The notes beneath the pieces were generated by a model. It did no database searches. It saw only the letters and a program-made list of their open reading frames with translations, and was not told the origin of the DNA. From Bacteroidales bacterium UBA1769 (lineage in GTDB: Bacteria > Bacteroidota > Bacteroidia > Bacteroidales > UBA932), in NCBI GenBank assembly GCA_002314725.1, contig DCGV01000049.1, positions 1,148 to 10,572 on the forward strand: a DNA stretch of 9,425 bases, read 5' to 3'. A program made the position numbers and the translations under genes. Every line of letters begins with the position of its first letter. The first letter of the stretch is position 1. Below, piece after piece: positions 1-6,335 of the stretch.

Positions 1-88
1 CAAAGCCATCATCGCCAACCGTTTTGACGAATGCCTGAGCGATGTGGAAGAGAAGGTTTATACGAGGGATATATTCCGTAGGGATTAA
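1..88 (+). CDS. ugd: UDP-glucose 6-dehydrogenase-type nucleotide-sugar dehydrogenase, C-terminal end (partial)
   Basis: Only the last 28 codons are present, read from base 2 to the TAA at 86-88. The peptide runs from KAIIANRFDECL to a tail of KVYTRDIFRRD. This closely resembles the end of UDP-glucose dehydrogenases: E. coli Ugd ends in KVYTRDLFGSD after a similar 'ADVIISNR' strand. The family oxidises UDP-glucose to UDP-glucuronate in the cytoplasm with two NAD+, supplying acidic sugars for capsule or O-antigen. The segment belongs to the C-terminal UDP-binding domain; the catalytic cysteine and the NAD-binding fold lie outside the window. Related UDP-sugar dehydrogenases have similar tails, so the exact substrate is less certain than the family. 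GC content is 29 of 60 in bases 1-60, higher than in most of the genes that follow. It marks the left edge of a polysaccharide locus. Confidence 0.78.
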   Translation, partial: KAIIANRFDECLSDVEEKVYTRDIFRRD

Positions 89-91
89 AGA

Positions 92-117
92 CCCTCTAAA
101 TCCCCCTGCTTAGAGGG
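92..117 (+). terminator. Stem-loop just after the ugd stop; possible terminator or dispersed intergenic repeat
   Basis: CCCTCTAA at 92-99 pairs perfectly with TTAGAGGG at 110-117, leaving a 10-base loop containing a run of five C. It starts 4 bases after the ugd stop codon, where a terminator would be expected. The bases that follow (ACTTACTAAT) lack a T-run, so it is not a textbook intrinsic terminator. C/T-rich hairpins of this kind are often scattered between genes in Bacteroidetes genomes, from general knowledge, so a dispersed repeat or mRNA 3'-end element is an equally good reading. Confidence 0.4.
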
Positions 118-265
118 ACTTACTAATAAGCAGGTGTATGTGCGATGCAGATGATCGAATAATCCACCTGTCGTAAAAATGTAAGACATGCGGTATCGGT
201 TCAATTTTGAAAATCTGGGTAGTATTGTTGGCTAATATACATGATACAACAAAACGTAGTAAGAT
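118..265 (+). other. Intergenic leader between the polysaccharide gene and the defence genes
   Basis: This stretch should contain any dedicated promoter for the ATPase-HNH pair and probably one boundary of the inserted block. CAGGTG at 131-136 and CACCTG at 165-170 form a widely spaced inverted repeat. No good match to the Bacteroides promoter (TTTG, about 20 bases, TAnnTTTG) was found. The nearest -7-like strings are CAATTTTG at 202-209 and TATTGTTG at 223-230, and neither has a correctly spaced upstream TTTG. The 25 bases before the ATG at 266 are A-rich without a Shine-Dalgarno core, as is normal for Bacteroidetes. Confidence 0.3.
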
Positions 266-2323
266 ATGAAACTTATTGGCATCAAACTAATATCAGCAGA
301 GTCTGTTGTTAGGAAATCTTTAAAGAATAATACCTGGTATCCGTTTTATCAGAAACTGGAGGAGCCTAACATGGATAATCTACATCCTGTTTATGAGGAG
401 TTGCCAGAAGTACGAGATCTTTATCAACCCCATGACAATATACCACACATAAACATTCAATGTGTGGTAGGTATGAATGGAAGTGGTAAATCATCGTTGT
501 TCGATATTTTGTTTCGCATTATCAACAATTTTGCTTGTGTTTCCTTGAAGAGCGATGTTAACAATTTAGGTCGGGATTTACAATTCGCGTATGGTTTGAC
601 AGCAAAGTTGTATTTCGAGACAGATGGTACTATTGGTTGTATCTACAACGGAAGAAAGCCCAAAGAGCTGTATCTGGAATATGGAGTGAATGCTATTGGT
701 TTAGCACAAACCTATGTATATGATGATTTGTCATCTAATATGGATCTTTCCAAGGACTTATTATCCAGGTTCTTCTATACTATCAATATCAACTATAGCA
801 CATATGCCTATAATGAGAATGATTATAGGAAAGACGTAGTGGTGGAAAACAGACGCCAAAAGACGAATGTTAATGGAAAATGGTTGGGTGGTTTATTCCA
901 TAAAAACGATGGATATCAAGCCCCTATCGTGATGACTCCTTATAGAAAGAACTTCAATATAGACATCAATAGGGAGACAAAGTTATCAACTCAAAGGATT
1001 GTCGCATTAACGTTGCTATTGTTCTCCCAAAAAGAAGATGGAGATACTGAATTTGCCCAAAATGGTAATACACATGTCTTAGGAAAATTGATGAATCCAG
1101 ACCAAGTTCCGGATGTGTTGACTTATGAATTTGATAAGAATTTCTATAAGCATCTCGTTTCACGCACGGAAAAACTTTTTGTATCAGCCAAATACAGTCA
1201 AACTGAAGCATCCGAGTTGATGTTGCGATTGTTTGAAGATGCTTGGAGGGAGAAGGTTGATATCAACAATATTGCAGACGCTGATGAAAGAAATACTGCT
1301 CTGAGGTATCTTGCATACAAAACCATAAAAATTGGAACCTCGTATGCGAGCTTTATCAACGAATTCAATATCAAACAGGTATATAGGAAAATATATCAGC
1401 ATACAAGCATTGTAAAAAAGAAAGCCGATAACATAAACGAATACTACCCAATTATCGGCCCTTATATAGTTGAAGTTGGCAGATTGATTGACGCAATACT
1501 TTCACGTCCTTCGCATATCACTCTCAAGATAAGGCAATGTGTAGAGTTTATTCGCAGAGCTGGGAATGATGGCATACGGCATGATTGTTTGAGGGGACAG
1601 ATACCTGTTGATACTTTTATTGCAGACCGACGCTTTCTGACTTACGATGAAGTCGTGCTGTCCTTACCACCATCTTTCTTTAAGCTAGATATATATTTCA
1701 GACCGAGACAGAATAAGCCGCTAAGCTCTAAACAATCACAAGCGCACGAAAATATGATTGGACCTGATCATTATTGCATAGGACAGATGAGTAGTGGACA
1801 GAAGCAATGGCTGAATTGTATGAGTTATGTATGTTACCACATAAAAAACATTGAAAGCATTGCACAGGACGATGGCAGGATACCTTACCACCATGTTAAT
1901 CTTGTATTTGACGAAGCAGAGCTATACTATCATCCGGAATATCAGCGTACATTTGTGACAAGAATTATTAACTCACTTGCCAACTGCCATATAAATACAG
2001 ATGTAATAAAAAGCATTAATATTCTGATTGCAACTCATTCTCCTTTCATATTAAGCGATATACTATCAGAGAATACGCTTTACCTTAAGAATGGAGTACC
2101 AGAGAATGTGGAGTTTCAAACATTCGGGGCCAACTATTATGACATTTTGCACAATAGCTTCTTTTTAGAAAAGAGGGCGATTGGAGATATAGCAGCCATG
2201 AGAATAGGCGGATGGGTTGATCGTATGCGTGAAGGTGAGGAGGTTGCCAATCTGATTCCATACATTGGAGATCCAATGGTAAAAAGGTATTACGAGTATC
2301 AAAAAGAGAAGCACCATGTATAG
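266..2323 (+). CDS. ABC/SMC-type AAA ATPase, Septu PtuA-like, of an ATPase-HNH defence pair
   Basis: This 685-residue protein has the full set of ABC/SMC-type ATPase motifs. They are a Walker A loop GMNGSGKSS at 69-77, an ABC signature-like MSSGQK at 508-513, a Walker B LVFDEAEL at 546-553 with catalytic Glu550, and a switch histidine in ATHSPF (His591). About 430 residues separate Walker A from the signature, so a large helical insertion sits inside the ATPase core, as in AAA_15/AAA_21 or OLD-like ATPases. No TOPRIM nuclease domain follows the core, since only about 90 residues remain after His591. The next gene starts inside its last codons and encodes an HNH nuclease. This pairing is typical of Septu, where PtuA is the ATPase and PtuB the HNH nuclease. 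The likely role is ATP-dependent sensing and gating of the nuclease in the cytoplasm. It is longer than I would expect for a classical PtuA. Family assignment is firm; the Septu label is an inference from architecture. Confidence 0.88.
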   Translation: MKLIGIKLISAESVVRKSLKNNTWYPFYQKLEEPNMDNLHPVYEELPEVRDLYQPHDNIPHINIQCVVGMNGSGKSSLFDILFRIINNFACVSLKSDVNNLGRDLQFAYGLTAKLYFETDGTIGCIYNGRKPKELYLEYGVNAIGLAQTYVYDDLSSNMDLSKDLLSRFFYTININYSTYAYNENDYRKDVVVENRRQKTNVNGKWLGGLFHKNDGYQAPIVMTPYRKNFNIDINRETKLSTQRIVALTLLLFSQKEDGDTEFAQNGNTHVLGKLMNPDQVPDVLTYEFDKNFYKHLVSRTEKLFVSAKYSQTEASELMLRLFEDAWREKVDINNIADADERNTALRYLAYKTIKIGTSYASFINEFNIKQVYRKIYQHTSIVKKKADNINEYYPIIGPYIVEVGRLIDAILSRPSHITLKIRQCVEFIRRAGNDGIRHDCLRGQIPVDTFIADRRFLTYDEVVLSLPPSFFKLDIYFRPRQNKPLSSKQSQAHENMIGPDHYCIGQMSSGQKQWLNCMSYVCYHIKNIESIAQDDGRIPYHHVNLVFDEAELYYHPEYQRTFVTRIINSLANCHINTDVIKSINILIATHSPFILSDILSENTLYLKNGVPENVEFQTFGANYYDILHNSFFLEKRAIGDIAAMRIGGWVDRMREGEEVANLIPYIGDPMVKRYYEYQKEKHHV
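2316..2323 (+). promoter_or_regulatory. Overlapping start/stop ATGTATAG: likely translational coupling
   Basis: The HNH gene's ATG (2316-2318) lies 5' of the ATPase gene's TAG (2321-2323), giving an 8-nt overlap in a different frame. Such overlaps commonly couple translation so that the two subunits are made in a fixed ratio. This supports the two proteins forming one complex. The overlap is seen directly; the coupling is inferred. Confidence 0.6.
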
Positions 2324-3410
2324 GATTCCACGATATTATAATAAGCGTACTGGGAAAAAGCTGGAAGATATATACTATGACAGATATCTCCAGAAATTCA
2401 GGGATGCCATTCGGAAGAAAAGGTCCAAACGAACTTGGAAAATTGGGCATCAGGGACAAAAGGGTAAAAAGATTCAACTAATCATAGAGGCAGGTAGCAA
2501 GGCCGATCTGTTCCTGGAAAAATGTTTGAATGACGATGCGTTCTTCAAAAGTTTAATAGCAGGAGAAATATCACAGTTAATCAATATATACAAGACGATT
2601 GATGCATGGGTTGCTGATCCTGCTCAAATGACCCCGCTGAGTACAGCTGACTTTCTGAGTATTTATAACCTGCAACAGTCGGGGCAATGTGGGCCGGTAT
2701 GTATTTTTCTATATGCGATTAAGCATGTGTTTGTTGATGGGTTATATGAAGGCGAACTTGAGAAAGCTTGGGTTGACAAGAGGCTTGGTTTGGATTATTG
2801 CCCATATTGTGGAAATGAAGAGACTTCATTTACCGTATTTAATCATGCTGTCAACGGACAAACCGTACTAAAACCGGAGTTGGATCACTTCCTACCAAAG
2901 TCTTTGTATCCCTTTTTTGCCGTTAGTTTCTTTAACCTCGTTCCTTCTTGCAACACATGCAACCATAAGGATCTTAAGGGAGATTATAATCCGTTGAGTT
3001 TTCTACCGGATGGTAGTTACTTGTTTTCTTTGATGAATCCTTACTATTTTGATGACAAAGAAGTAACTTTTGCATATATACCGCCCGTGGGTAATCAGGA
3101 AGTAGAGATCAAATGTATAATTCCAAATGCAAACCTTAACATGGGATATAATCAGATTCTTGCGATAGAATCAAGATACAGCCATCATAGAGACGAGGTG
3201 CGAGACATGAACGAACGAATGAACAATTATCTTGAGTTGTCGATAAGGAATTATGGGAAAGAGACATACAGATTTGAACCTGAGTTCTTAAGATTATATC
3301 CTACCATGGTTTTAGGTTTCAATCCAGCGGACAAAAAGCCAAGGAAAAAGCAACGGTTCAAATTCTTGAAAGATGTATTCACCCAGATGACTCATGATTA
3401 TGGTATATAA
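2316..3410 (+). CDS. HNH endonuclease, Septu PtuB-like effector
   Basis: This 364-residue protein has a central zinc-type HNH domain. A first knuckle CPYC (Cys162, Cys165) is followed by the catalytic ELDHF segment (Asp190-His191) and the downstream proline-lysine. Next come Asn207 and a second knuckle CNTCNHK (Cys212, Cys215) with Asn216 or His217 completing the metal site. All residues expected for activity are present. The first 60 residues are rich in Lys and Arg, for example RKKRSKRTWK around residues 29-38, which could bind nucleic acid. The C-terminal 130 or so residues are not recognised; they may dock to the ATPase or bind the substrate. HNH enzymes cut DNA or RNA with a single metal ion. 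Its start overlaps the end of the ATPase gene, and ATPase-HNH pairs are characteristic of Septu and of the effector modules of some retrons, but no reverse transcriptase is present here. PtuB proteins are often shorter, so this may be a divergent branch. Confidence 0.87.
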   Translation: MYRIPRYYNKRTGKKLEDIYYDRYLQKFRDAIRKKRSKRTWKIGHQGQKGKKIQLIIEAGSKADLFLEKCLNDDAFFKSLIAGEISQLINIYKTIDAWVADPAQMTPLSTADFLSIYNLQQSGQCGPVCIFLYAIKHVFVDGLYEGELEKAWVDKRLGLDYCPYCGNEETSFTVFNHAVNGQTVLKPELDHFLPKSLYPFFAVSFFNLVPSCNTCNHKDLKGDYNPLSFLPDGSYLFSLMNPYYFDDKEVTFAYIPPVGNQEVEIKCIIPNANLNMGYNQILAIESRYSHHRDEVRDMNERMNNYLELSIRNYGKETYRFEPEFLRLYPTMVLGFNPADKKPRKKQRFKFLKDVFTQMTHDYGI

Positions 3411-3528
3411 ACGTAAGTACCTAATAGAGTGTTTACGCGTAGATAAGCTCTGAATTATGCATGACCTATGTCCTAAATCGTAAATAGTAAGGATTTAAGG
3501 AATGAGAAAAACAAGAGTCCTCTGATAT
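3411..3528 (+). other. 118-nt gap between module A and the DUF2971 gene
   Basis: This is the second largest non-coding gap within the block and a likely module boundary. No TTTG element, T-run hairpin or clear TAnnTTTG box was found by eye. A small frame, ATG at 3502 reading MRKTRVL then TGA at 3523, precedes the next gene; nothing indicates that it is more than chance. Confidence 0.3.
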
Positions 3529-4548
3529 ATGAAAGAAAAATGGTTATCAGAATGCGAGGCATGGTTCAGGAGGAAGGACCAAGTCCAATCGTACGGGAAC
3601 GGATGCGAGGAGCAAATCCTTGCACCTGTTCGCGACTTGATTGATGCCCATATTCCTTCGAAGTTGTATAAGCTACAATCGCCGGGCAATTATGCAATCG
3701 ACTATCTGCGCAAAGGTTTGGCTGGTCTTACTGCATCGAAATACTTCAATGATCCCTTCGATACCGTGCAAATGCTGGACAAGCAGTTCATAAGGGAGGC
3801 CATCGAACGAGAGGATATAAGGGCTCTTCTGGCACCAAACTACAAGGTGTGGCAGAATCCGGATGCGGTTGATGAAGAATTGCTTGGGTTTCCTTCTGAG
3901 TTAAAGAAAGCATTTGTCGATAAGGTACAGAGAGTGTGGACAGCAGAACGTTTTGCTCACTATCTGAAGCATCCAGATGAGTTCAAAGAGTCGCTTATCA
4001 ACGATAATATCCGACAGACTCAGGAACAACAACAGGAGATATCCGCACAGACCTTCGTTTCTTGCTTTACTACCCAGATAAGCAACATGCTGATGTGGTC
4101 GCATTATGCGAAGAGCCATTCGGGCTTTGCCCTTGGTTTTGATTTCAATGATCCAGTCAACGTGAGTGCAAAGGAGATGCTTTATCCGGTGTTCTATTCC
4201 GACAGGAAGATTGATGTGACTGTTGAAATGGGGTTTGTGCAACAGATGTCAATGGTAGGCGACAGGAACTATAGCATCGACAAACTGATAGGCATAAAGA
4301 GTAGCCTGTTCAAGAGTCCGGATTGGGCGTATGAACATGAGTGGCGTGTTGTAAAGCGCGACCTGGAGAATTCAGGCAGATATGGCAGCATCCCGTTGCG
4401 TGCCTCCGAGATCTACTATGGTTGCAAGATTGAGCCATCGGTATATGAGCGCCTGCATCAGATAGCCCAGAGTCAAGGTCTCAGAGAATACCGTATGGAA
4501 GCAGATGTATTCTCTCCGAGTTACGACTTGAATGCAATAGCAATGTAA
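3529..4548 (+). CDS. DUF2971 family protein
   Basis: This 339-residue protein carries the conserved blocks of the DUF2971 family in order. An LYKL...YLRKGLAGLT segment at about residues 46-69 leads into FNDPFD (73-78). Then come SCFT (178-181), MWSHYAKSHSGFALGF (189-204), a LYPVFYS strand, and KSPDWAYEHEWR ending near Arg273. The family is widespread in bacteria, recurs near phage and defence genes, and has no biochemical role that I can state with confidence. The first 45 residues precede the conserved part. ATG 3529 is the first start after an in-frame TGA at 3523. It has no signal peptide or membrane segment, so it is probably cytoplasmic. Sampled lines are 48-52% GC (4321-4380 has 31 of 60), well above the ATPase, HNH, nuclease and SIR2 genes, so it may have a separate history. 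It could act alone or with the nuclease-SIR2 pair 69 nt downstream. Confidence 0.82.
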   Translation: MKEKWLSECEAWFRRKDQVQSYGNGCEEQILAPVRDLIDAHIPSKLYKLQSPGNYAIDYLRKGLAGLTASKYFNDPFDTVQMLDKQFIREAIEREDIRALLAPNYKVWQNPDAVDEELLGFPSELKKAFVDKVQRVWTAERFAHYLKHPDEFKESLINDNIRQTQEQQQEISAQTFVSCFTTQISNMLMWSHYAKSHSGFALGFDFNDPVNVSAKEMLYPVFYSDRKIDVTVEMGFVQQMSMVGDRNYSIDKLIGIKSSLFKSPDWAYEHEWRVVKRDLENSGRYGSIPLRASEIYYGCKIEPSVYERLHQIAQSQGLREYRMEADVFSPSYDLNAIAM

Positions 4549-4617
4549 AACATTCCCATCCGAGTGGCGGCACAGCGCAGAGCGATACTGCGGTGGGGAG
4601 CAAATAACACTAATCCG
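4549..4617 (+). other. GC-rich 69-nt spacer before the nuclease gene
   Basis: The spacer has 40 G or C out of 69 bases (58%), far above the AT-rich gene that follows. It contains a small inverted repeat, CGCAG at 4576-4580 against CTGCG at 4588-4592 with a 7-base loop. From GTG at 4564 it is open in frame with the next gene for 18 codons. An N-terminal extension is therefore possible, but the composition looks more like a remnant joined at a recombination boundary. Confidence 0.35.
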
Positions 4618-6324
4618 ATGGATACAACAATATTAGAAAGCAAATCAAATGAACTTAAAGAGTTCATGGCAAAATATAGGACGCAGAGTATGTTAGGCCA
4701 TCTATCTTTCCTGATGACATGTATCTCCAATGGGGCTGCAGGTCAGGAGTTAGCTGAGCTTACATCTCCCATGCGCCAATTATATTATCTCGCTGGCCTA
4801 ATGCTGTCTGTCAAGGCTAATGGTGATGAAATCAACTACACAGATGAGGATTGGGGAAAGATTGTACGTCTTCTGAAGGAAATTGATATTGAACATGCCA
4901 AATTGTTTTTTCCTGAAGATGAGAATGTAGTAAGCAAGGAATGGAAAGAAAAGGTGTCCGTGGCAATGCCAACATTCCTGAGCTATTTCAATCTTGGTCC
5001 TTTGAATTACGAGGAGCAGGTTATTGAAGAAATTGAAAGTGTGTATCCTCCTATGGATGATGTGTTGGCCAAAGAGTATGGTTTATGTACTGCCGACCTT
5101 ATCAAGTTCTATGATAATCTGGATGCTTGGTGTACCTATAATTTCGACTCTTTCTCAAACCCACAATTGACACCCCTTCGCTCAAATTGGCGCGATTATA
5201 CTGATTTGGAAGTTGGATCAAACTTCCCGTATTTCATAGCTGATACTCTTGAGAACCGTCAGGCATCTTTTACTTTTGTTATCGATCCCGGTATGAAGTA
5301 CCGTTTTAAGCCTGAAGATATGGTTGAAAACGGTTTATCTATTGAGAAGGTGAATACCATCCTTTCGTTGTTGTCAACAGAAAGAGCAGACTCAGATTTC
5401 TTATACTATACCGGTTGTAACCCCATTGTAGAAAAGCCTATAGTAAAATTAGAAAACGGCTTGTATCAGGTATTTGAAGAGAAAAGAGTTTTGCATGCTA
5501 TACAGGCTTTGTTGGACAATGTATGTAAGAAGTCTGCAAAGGCTAATTCAAGATTGTCACATCACAAAGGTGCCTATTTGGAAGACAAGATTTCAGATCT
5601 GTTCGCAAAATTCTTTGGGAAAAAGGTGGAAATAATCAAGGGTTATTACATAGATGGTTGTGAACAGGATATCCTTGTTCTGTATGAGGGACAAATGCTT
5701 GTAATTGAGGCGAAAGCTTATACTAATAAGGAACCATTCCGCGATGCAGAGCGTGCCTTTGTTAGAATAAAGCAGGACTTTGACAGAAGTATTGGATACG
5801 CATACACACAATGCAAACGCGTAGAGGATAAGATGAAAGAAGGCAGGCCTTTCGCTTTGTGTGACAAAGATGGTAGTGCTCTCAAAACAATTGTTCCCAT
5901 TGATTATGATGGTAACGATTTCTATATGATCGTCAATCAAGAAGCTTTTGGCCAAATCCAAACGGACCTCAGTTCTTTCCTGACAATTCCTGATGGTTAC
6001 AATTACCCATGGGCAGTACGCTTCGATGATTTGGAGATGTTTATTCTAACTCTTATTGCTAAGAAAAAGCAACCTTCCTATTTCTTTGACTTCTTGATAT
6101 TGAGAGAGTATCTACATGGTCATGTGATTTGCTCTGATGAGGGAGAAATCTGTGGTGCTTATATAACGGGTGATCTAACGGAGGATATGGCAGAATCTGA
6201 TGATATCATATCATTCTCACCACATTCCGCTGACGTGTTTGATGCTCAATATCGCAAGGGTATGGGATTCAAGAACGAAAAACATTGGAAGCAGAAACAT
6301 GATGGTTCCACAATCTTTTGGTAA
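4618..6324 (+). CDS. PD-(D/E)XK nuclease-like protein paired with a SIR2 gene
   Basis: This is a 568-residue protein from ATG 4618. I preferred this start because it begins a normal helical N-terminus; the in-frame GTG at 4564 would add 18 residues from an unusually GC-rich spacer. Residues from about 318 to 400 look like a restriction-endonuclease fold. A helix with GAYLEDKISDLF contains Glu322, a strand CEQDILVL contains Asp351, and MLVIEAKA contains Glu364 and Lys366. Together these give an E...D...ExK active site with plausible strand spacing. The first 310 residues, mostly helical early on with a conserved-looking LTPLRSNWRDY stretch, are not recognised. The last 150 or so, including FFDFLILREYLHG, are also unassigned. 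Its stop is 11 nt before the SIR2 gene, so the two are almost certainly co-transcribed. It may cut nucleic acid or, if the fold has been repurposed, act as a recognition subunit. The fold call rests on motifs alone. Confidence 0.72.
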   Translation: MDTTILESKSNELKEFMAKYRTQSMLGHLSFLMTCISNGAAGQELAELTSPMRQLYYLAGLMLSVKANGDEINYTDEDWGKIVRLLKEIDIEHAKLFFPEDENVVSKEWKEKVSVAMPTFLSYFNLGPLNYEEQVIEEIESVYPPMDDVLAKEYGLCTADLIKFYDNLDAWCTYNFDSFSNPQLTPLRSNWRDYTDLEVGSNFPYFIADTLENRQASFTFVIDPGMKYRFKPEDMVENGLSIEKVNTILSLLSTERADSDFLYYTGCNPIVEKPIVKLENGLYQVFEEKRVLHAIQALLDNVCKKSAKANSRLSHHKGAYLEDKISDLFAKFFGKKVEIIKGYYIDGCEQDILVLYEGQMLVIEAKAYTNKEPFRDAERAFVRIKQDFDRSIGYAYTQCKRVEDKMKEGRPFALCDKDGSALKTIVPIDYDGNDFYMIVNQEAFGQIQTDLSSFLTIPDGYNYPWAVRFDDLEMFILTLIAKKKQPSYFFDFLILREYLHGHVICSDEGEICGAYITGDLTEDMAESDDIISFSPHSADVFDAQYRKGMGFKNEKHWKQKHDGSTIFW

Positions 6325-6335
6325 AAAAAATAATA

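Noticed and set aside
202..230. Bacteroides-type -7 promoter boxes (CAATTTTG and TATTGTTG)
   Set aside because: Each has one mismatch and no TTTG at the expected 19-21 base distance upstream, so they are not reported as promoters.
89..265. Retron non-coding RNA upstream of the ATPase-HNH pair
   Set aside because: ATPase-HNH effectors occur with retrons, but no reverse transcriptase gene is present in the window, so a retron is not supported.
2085..2477. 130-codon open frame on the - strand
   Set aside because: It lies antisense across the ATPase-HNH junction and has no recognisable motif. The two + strand genes explain the region fully.
4564..4617. GTG 4564 as start of the nuclease-like gene
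   Set aside because: The added 18 residues are encoded by unusually GC-rich sequence and an ATG exists at 4618 with a normal-looking N-terminus. Kept only as a possibility.
5593..5961. 122-codon open frame on the - strand
   Set aside because: Antisense shadow of the nuclease-like domain; Cys/Phe/Ile-rich composition is typical of a non-coding frame.
6318..6335. TTG 6318 as start of the SIR2 gene
   Set aside because: It overlaps the preceding stop and adds only a few Lys/Ile residues; ATG 6336 gives an ordinary 11-nt gap and a helix leading into the SIR2 motif.
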